Shown here: positions 53,490-55,948 of the stretch, one piece after another
Layout of the letters: each line of letters begins with the position of its first letter
Numbering within the stretch: position 1 is the stretch's first letter
From: Deltaproteobacteria bacterium
GTDB lineage: Bacteria > Myxococcota_A > UBA9160 > SZUA-336
NCBI GenBank assembly: GCA_029261925.1
Contig: JAJDAJ010000084.1
Location: 1 to 55,948, forward strand
DNA length: 55,948 nucleotides
Direction: 5' to 3'
The notes under the pieces: generated by a model
What the model was told of the DNA's origin: nothing
What the model saw: only the letters and a program-made list of their open reading frames with translations
Database searches by the model: none
Made by a program: the position numbers and the translations under genes

Positions 53490-54437
53490 ATGGCCAGTTC
53501 GACCAACCACTGGAAGCTCGGCCTCTTCGTGCTGCTCGCGCTGGGACTGGGCGTGGGCGTCGCGATCTGGCTGGGGGCGTCCCTGCTCCAGCGCGGCAGC
53601 GTCGAGGCGGTCACGTACTTCGACGAGTCCGTGCAGGGACTCGACGTGGGATCGTCGGTCAAGTTCCGCGGCGTGCCCATCGGCTCGGTCTCGCGCATCG
53701 GCATCGCGCCGGACCGGCGCCACGTGGAGGTGCGCGCCCAGGTGTACACCGACACGCTCGCGGCGCTCGGGCTGAGCGGCGTGCAGTTCGGCGACGACGC
53801 CCCGATCCTCGACTCCAGCCGCCGCGCGGCGGAGCTGCGCGTCGAGCTGGCGTCGGCGGGTATCACCGGCGTGAAGTTCCTGCAGGTGGACTTCGCCGAT
53901 CCCGGCGCGAGCCCGCCGCCCGAGCTGCCCTTCGAGCCCCCGCCCAACTACATGCCGTCGCGACCGTCGACCCTGCGCACCCTCGAGGCAGCGCTCTCGG
54001 ACCTGACCACCGACCTGCCGGTGCTGCTCGAGGAGGCGGGCGAGGCCATGCGCGTGACCAGCCACACGCTGGACTCGGTGCGCATGACCCTCGAGCCGCT
54101 GGTCTCGCCCGAGGGCCCGATCGTGGGTGCACTGGAGGACTTCCGCGGCGCGGCGAGGGCCGTGCGCGAGGGCGTGGCGGATGCGGAGCTGAGCGAGACC
54201 ACCGCCGCGGTGCGCAACGCCGCCGGCTCGGTGGCGCTGGCCGCGCGCTCCGTCGGCTCGGCGAGCCAGTCGATCAGCTCGCTCTCGGTCGACGTGGCCG
54301 GTCTCAGCGAGGACCTGCGGCTGGACCTGGTTGCCCTCGGCGAGATGCTCGAGGCGATCCGGGCGCTGGCCGACTACCTGGAACGCGATCCCGGAGCCCT
54401 GCTACGCGGTCGCGCCGACGGGGAGCCGGTTCGATGA
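53490..54437 (+). CDS. MlaD-like MCE domain protein
   Basis: 315 residues. Residues 8-30 are a membrane anchor (LGLFVLLALGLGVGVAIWLGA), residues 35-130 the MCE domain (VTYFDESVQGLDVGSSVKFRGVPIG with the conserved GL-x-x-G-x-x-V-x-x-x-G, then ITGVKFLQVDF). A Pro-rich segment leads to a long predicted coiled region (residues 165-300) with Ala/Ser/Leu heptads. It should form a periplasmic hexameric lipid-binding ring or tube linking inner- and outer-membrane components. Start and stop overlap or abut the ATPase and lipoprotein genes, indicating one operon. Confidence 0.9.
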   Translation: MASSTNHWKLGLFVLLALGLGVGVAIWLGASLLQRGSVEAVTYFDESVQGLDVGSSVKFRGVPIGSVSRIGIAPDRRHVEVRAQVYTDTLAALGLSGVQFGDDAPILDSSRRAAELRVELASAGITGVKFLQVDFADPGASPPPELPFEPPPNYMPSRPSTLRTLEAALSDLTTDLPVLLEEAGEAMRVTSHTLDSVRMTLEPLVSPEGPIVGALEDFRGAARAVREGVADAELSETTAAVRNAAGSVALAARSVGSASQSISSLSVDVAGLSEDLRLDLVALGEMLEAIRALADYLERDPGALLRGRADGEPVR

Positions 54438-55015
54438 GCGGGCGCACCGCGCTGCTGCTGCTCGGCGCGCTGCTGCTGGCCGCCTGCCTGCCCGAGGCGC
54501 GGCTGGCCGAGCCGCGCTACTTCACGCCGCTCCAGCCCGCCGGCTCGGGGGTCGACGCGGCGGTACTGCGCGAGACCAGCGGTCCGCTGCTGCGCGTGCG
54601 ACGCGTGACCGCTGCCGCCCACCTGCGCGAGCGCATCGTCTGGCGCCGCTCCGAGGTCGAGTTCGGCTTCCACGAGCTGCGCCGCTGGACCCAGCCGCCG
54701 GCGCAGCTCGTCGAGCGCTGGCTGGCGCGCGAGCTCTTCGAGCGGCGCGACCTGCGCCGGGCGCTGGCCGGACCCCACCCGACACTCGAGGTCGAGGTCC
54801 AGGCCTTCGACGAGGTCCTCGACCCGGAGCGCGCAGCTCGTGTGCAGCTCCTGGCCCGGCTGACCGACGCCCGGGGCGTGTCCCTGCACGAGCGGACCTA
54901 CGCGGTCGAGCGGCCGCTGGAGGGGCGTGATCCGGCCGCCATTGCCCGCGCCATGGGCACGGCGCTCGACGCGGCGCTGCGGCGCATCGGGGACGACGTC
55001 GAGGAGGCCCTGTAG
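54434..55015 (+). CDS. ABC-type lipid transport auxiliary lipoprotein (PqiC/ABC_trans_aux-like)
   Basis: 193 residues from ATG 54434 overlapping the MCE stop (ATGA). A lipoprotein signal is clear: MSGRTALLLLGALLLAAC with lipobox LAAC (Cys18). The mature protein has the ABC_trans_aux pattern: RYFTPLQP, LLRVRRVTAAAHLRERIVWR, EVEFGFHELRRWTQPPAQLVERWLARELF (named by its F-x-x-H-x-W core), and EVEVQAFDEVLDPE. Such lipoproteins sit in the outer membrane and partner MCE proteins in lipid transport. It completes the operon begun at 51629. Confidence 0.85.
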   Translation: MSGRTALLLLGALLLAACLPEARLAEPRYFTPLQPAGSGVDAAVLRETSGPLLRVRRVTAAAHLRERIVWRRSEVEFGFHELRRWTQPPAQLVERWLARELFERRDLRRALAGPHPTLEVEVQAFDEVLDPERAARVQLLARLTDARGVSLHERTYAVERPLEGRDPAAIARAMGTALDAALRRIGDDVEEAL

Positions 55016-55122
55016 CAGGAAGTCACGCGGCCCGGGCGGCTCTGCGGGCGCGGGGCGGTGGTATTCTCGACCGCGCAGGCGCCCCGGCCGCTGACCCCTG
55101 GCGACGGGCCCCTCGAGACTCC

Positions 55123-55948
55123 ATGCGATCGCCCCCCCCGATCCTGATGCTTCTGCTCGTGCTGGCCGGCGCGCCCGCCGCCCCCGGCGCGCCCCCGGTG
55201 CACGTGCTCGGCCAGACGAGCGGCGGGGCCGGCGAGACCGCGCTCTCGGTCCCCGAGCAGGCGCGGCGCGGCAACCGCGAGGGCGTGCGCGCCCTGGTGG
55301 CGCGCGGGGCGGACGTGAACGCGGTCGATGCCGACGGCTGGACCGGTCTGATGCACGCGTCGCGCCGCGGCGACCTGGCCACCGTCGAGACGCTGCTCGA
55401 GCTCGGCGCCTCGCCGACCCTCGTCGCGCCGCGGGGCAACCACGCGCTCGCGCTCGCCGCGGCCGAGGAGGACGCGCGCATCGCCCGCGAGCTGCTCGCC
55501 GCCGGCGCCGATCCCGACGTGCCCGGTCCGCGCGGCGAGACCCCGCTGATCCGCGCGGCGCAGCGCGGTCGACGTCAGGTGCTCGAGGCGCTGCTGGCGC
55601 AGTCGATCGACGTCGATGCCAGCGACGACGGCGGAGCCACCGCGCTGCACCACGCGGCATCGGGCGGGCACCGGGAGCTGGTGCGGATCCTGCTGGCGCG
55701 CGGCGCGGCACCCGGCATCGCCGCCGACGACGGCTCCACACCGCTGCTGGCCGCGGCGCGCCGCGGGCACGAGGCCGTGGGGGCCGAGCTGCTCGCGGCC
55801 GGGGCCGAACCGGACGCGCGCGACGCGTCCGGTTCCACGGCGCTGATGTTCGCGGCGCAGCGCGGCAGTGCCGCGCTGGCCGGCGCCCTGATCGAGGCGG
55901 GCGCCGACGTGGACGCGCTCGACTCCGCCGGTCGCACGCCCCTGCTGC
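55123..55948 (+). CDS. Exported ankyrin-repeat protein, C-terminus cut by window edge
   Basis: 275 residues are visible from ATG 55123; the frame is open at the window end. A signal peptide (PPPILMLLLVLAGAPAAPG) is followed from about residue 42 by seven or so 33-residue ankyrin repeats (for example REGVRALVARGADVNAVDADG, VETLLELGASP, RELLAAGADPDVPGPRGETPL, VRILLARGAAPG, GAELLAAGAEPDARDASGSTAL; given as fragments). A periplasmic protein-binding scaffold role is likely; the partner is unknown. TATTCT at 55062-55067 is a weak -10 candidate. The 107-base gap 55016-55122 contains nothing else recognised. It follows the Mla operon, but membership is uncertain. Confidence 0.85.
   Translation, partial: MRSPPPILMLLLVLAGAPAAPGAPPVHVLGQTSGGAGETALSVPEQARRGNREGVRALVARGADVNAVDADGWTGLMHASRRGDLATVETLLELGASPTLVAPRGNHALALAAAEEDARIARELLAAGADPDVPGPRGETPLIRAAQRGRRQVLEALLAQSIDVDASDDGGATALHHAASGGHRELVRILLARGAAPGIAADDGSTPLLAAARRGHEAVGAELLAAGAEPDARDASGSTALMFAAQRGSAALAGALIEAGADVDALDSAGRTPLL

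Overview
The window is about 56 kb of very GC-rich bacterial chromosome, densely packed with short operons in both directions. GTG and TTG starts are common and many junctions are stop/start overlaps of the GTGA or ATGA type. Three things suggest a large-genome environmental bacterium of the former Deltaproteobacteria sphere (Myxococcota, Binatota or similar): F420-type luciferase-like oxidoreductases, many acyl-CoA enzymes, and secreted Cys-rich proteins with 'C-x-GG-x-N...PC' repeats. This placement is inference. No rRNA, tRNA, phage or CRISPR array was seen.

Region by region. (1) 1-12.3 kb: a truncated secreted Cys-rich protein, two luciferase-like oxidoreductases flanking an HpcH/HpaI aldolase, a cytochrome P450, a DUF1214 Tat-exported protein, a carboxymuconolactone-decarboxylase-like protein, a lipoprotein caspase, a methyltransferase, an acyl-CoA ligase and a short-chain dehydrogenase. 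(2) 12.6-18.8 kb: envelope genes, namely a lipoprotein coupled to a membrane-anchored TPR/phosphodiesterase-like protein, and a PpiC-type isomerase coupled to a HupE/UreJ membrane protein. (3) 18.8-32.1 kb: housekeeping and metabolism, with acyl-CoA ligase-asnS, class I fumarase, PaaI thioesterase, ilvB-ilvN, a REP-associated tyrosine transposase (RAYT), CoA ester lyase, peroxiredoxin, a hypothetical protein and a ClC channel. (4) 32.3-43.5 kb: a CoA-ester catabolic block containing an APH-like kinase, paired acyl-CoA dehydrogenases, acyl-CoA ligase, double-hot-dog hydratase, beta-hydroxyacid dehydrogenase, fused double class III CoA transferase, CMD-like protein, a thiolase-like protein without the nucleophilic Cys, and a DUF35 partner. 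(5) 43.5-47.4 kb: NUDIX, metallo-hydrolase, DCC-family membrane fusion, rhomboid, ABM protein. (6) 47.5-55.9 kb: leuS, gatB, an Mla-type lipid transport operon, and a truncated ankyrin-repeat protein.

The most distinctive signal is a short interspersed repeat, GGTGCCAGGTAAC (or its complement GTTACCTGGCACC). By eye there are 17 perfect or one-mismatch copies plus weaker variants, nearly all in the intergenic gaps between 2.2 and 32.3 kb, often in tandem arrays and in both orientations. None was seen in the remaining 23 kb. One copy lies just upstream of the RAYT gene, which makes this a candidate REP/RAYT system.

A second signal is promoter architecture. TATGAT hexamers sit about 20-40 bases upstream of several starts, and TANNNT hexamers exactly 8 bases before ATG precede four genes, three of which lack a Shine-Dalgarno sequence. 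That suggests some mRNAs are leaderless. Catabolically, the P450, ligases, paired dehydrogenases, hydratase, Cys-less thiolase and DUF35 protein resemble the logic of steroid or branched side-chain degradation, but the substrate cannot be read from the sequence.
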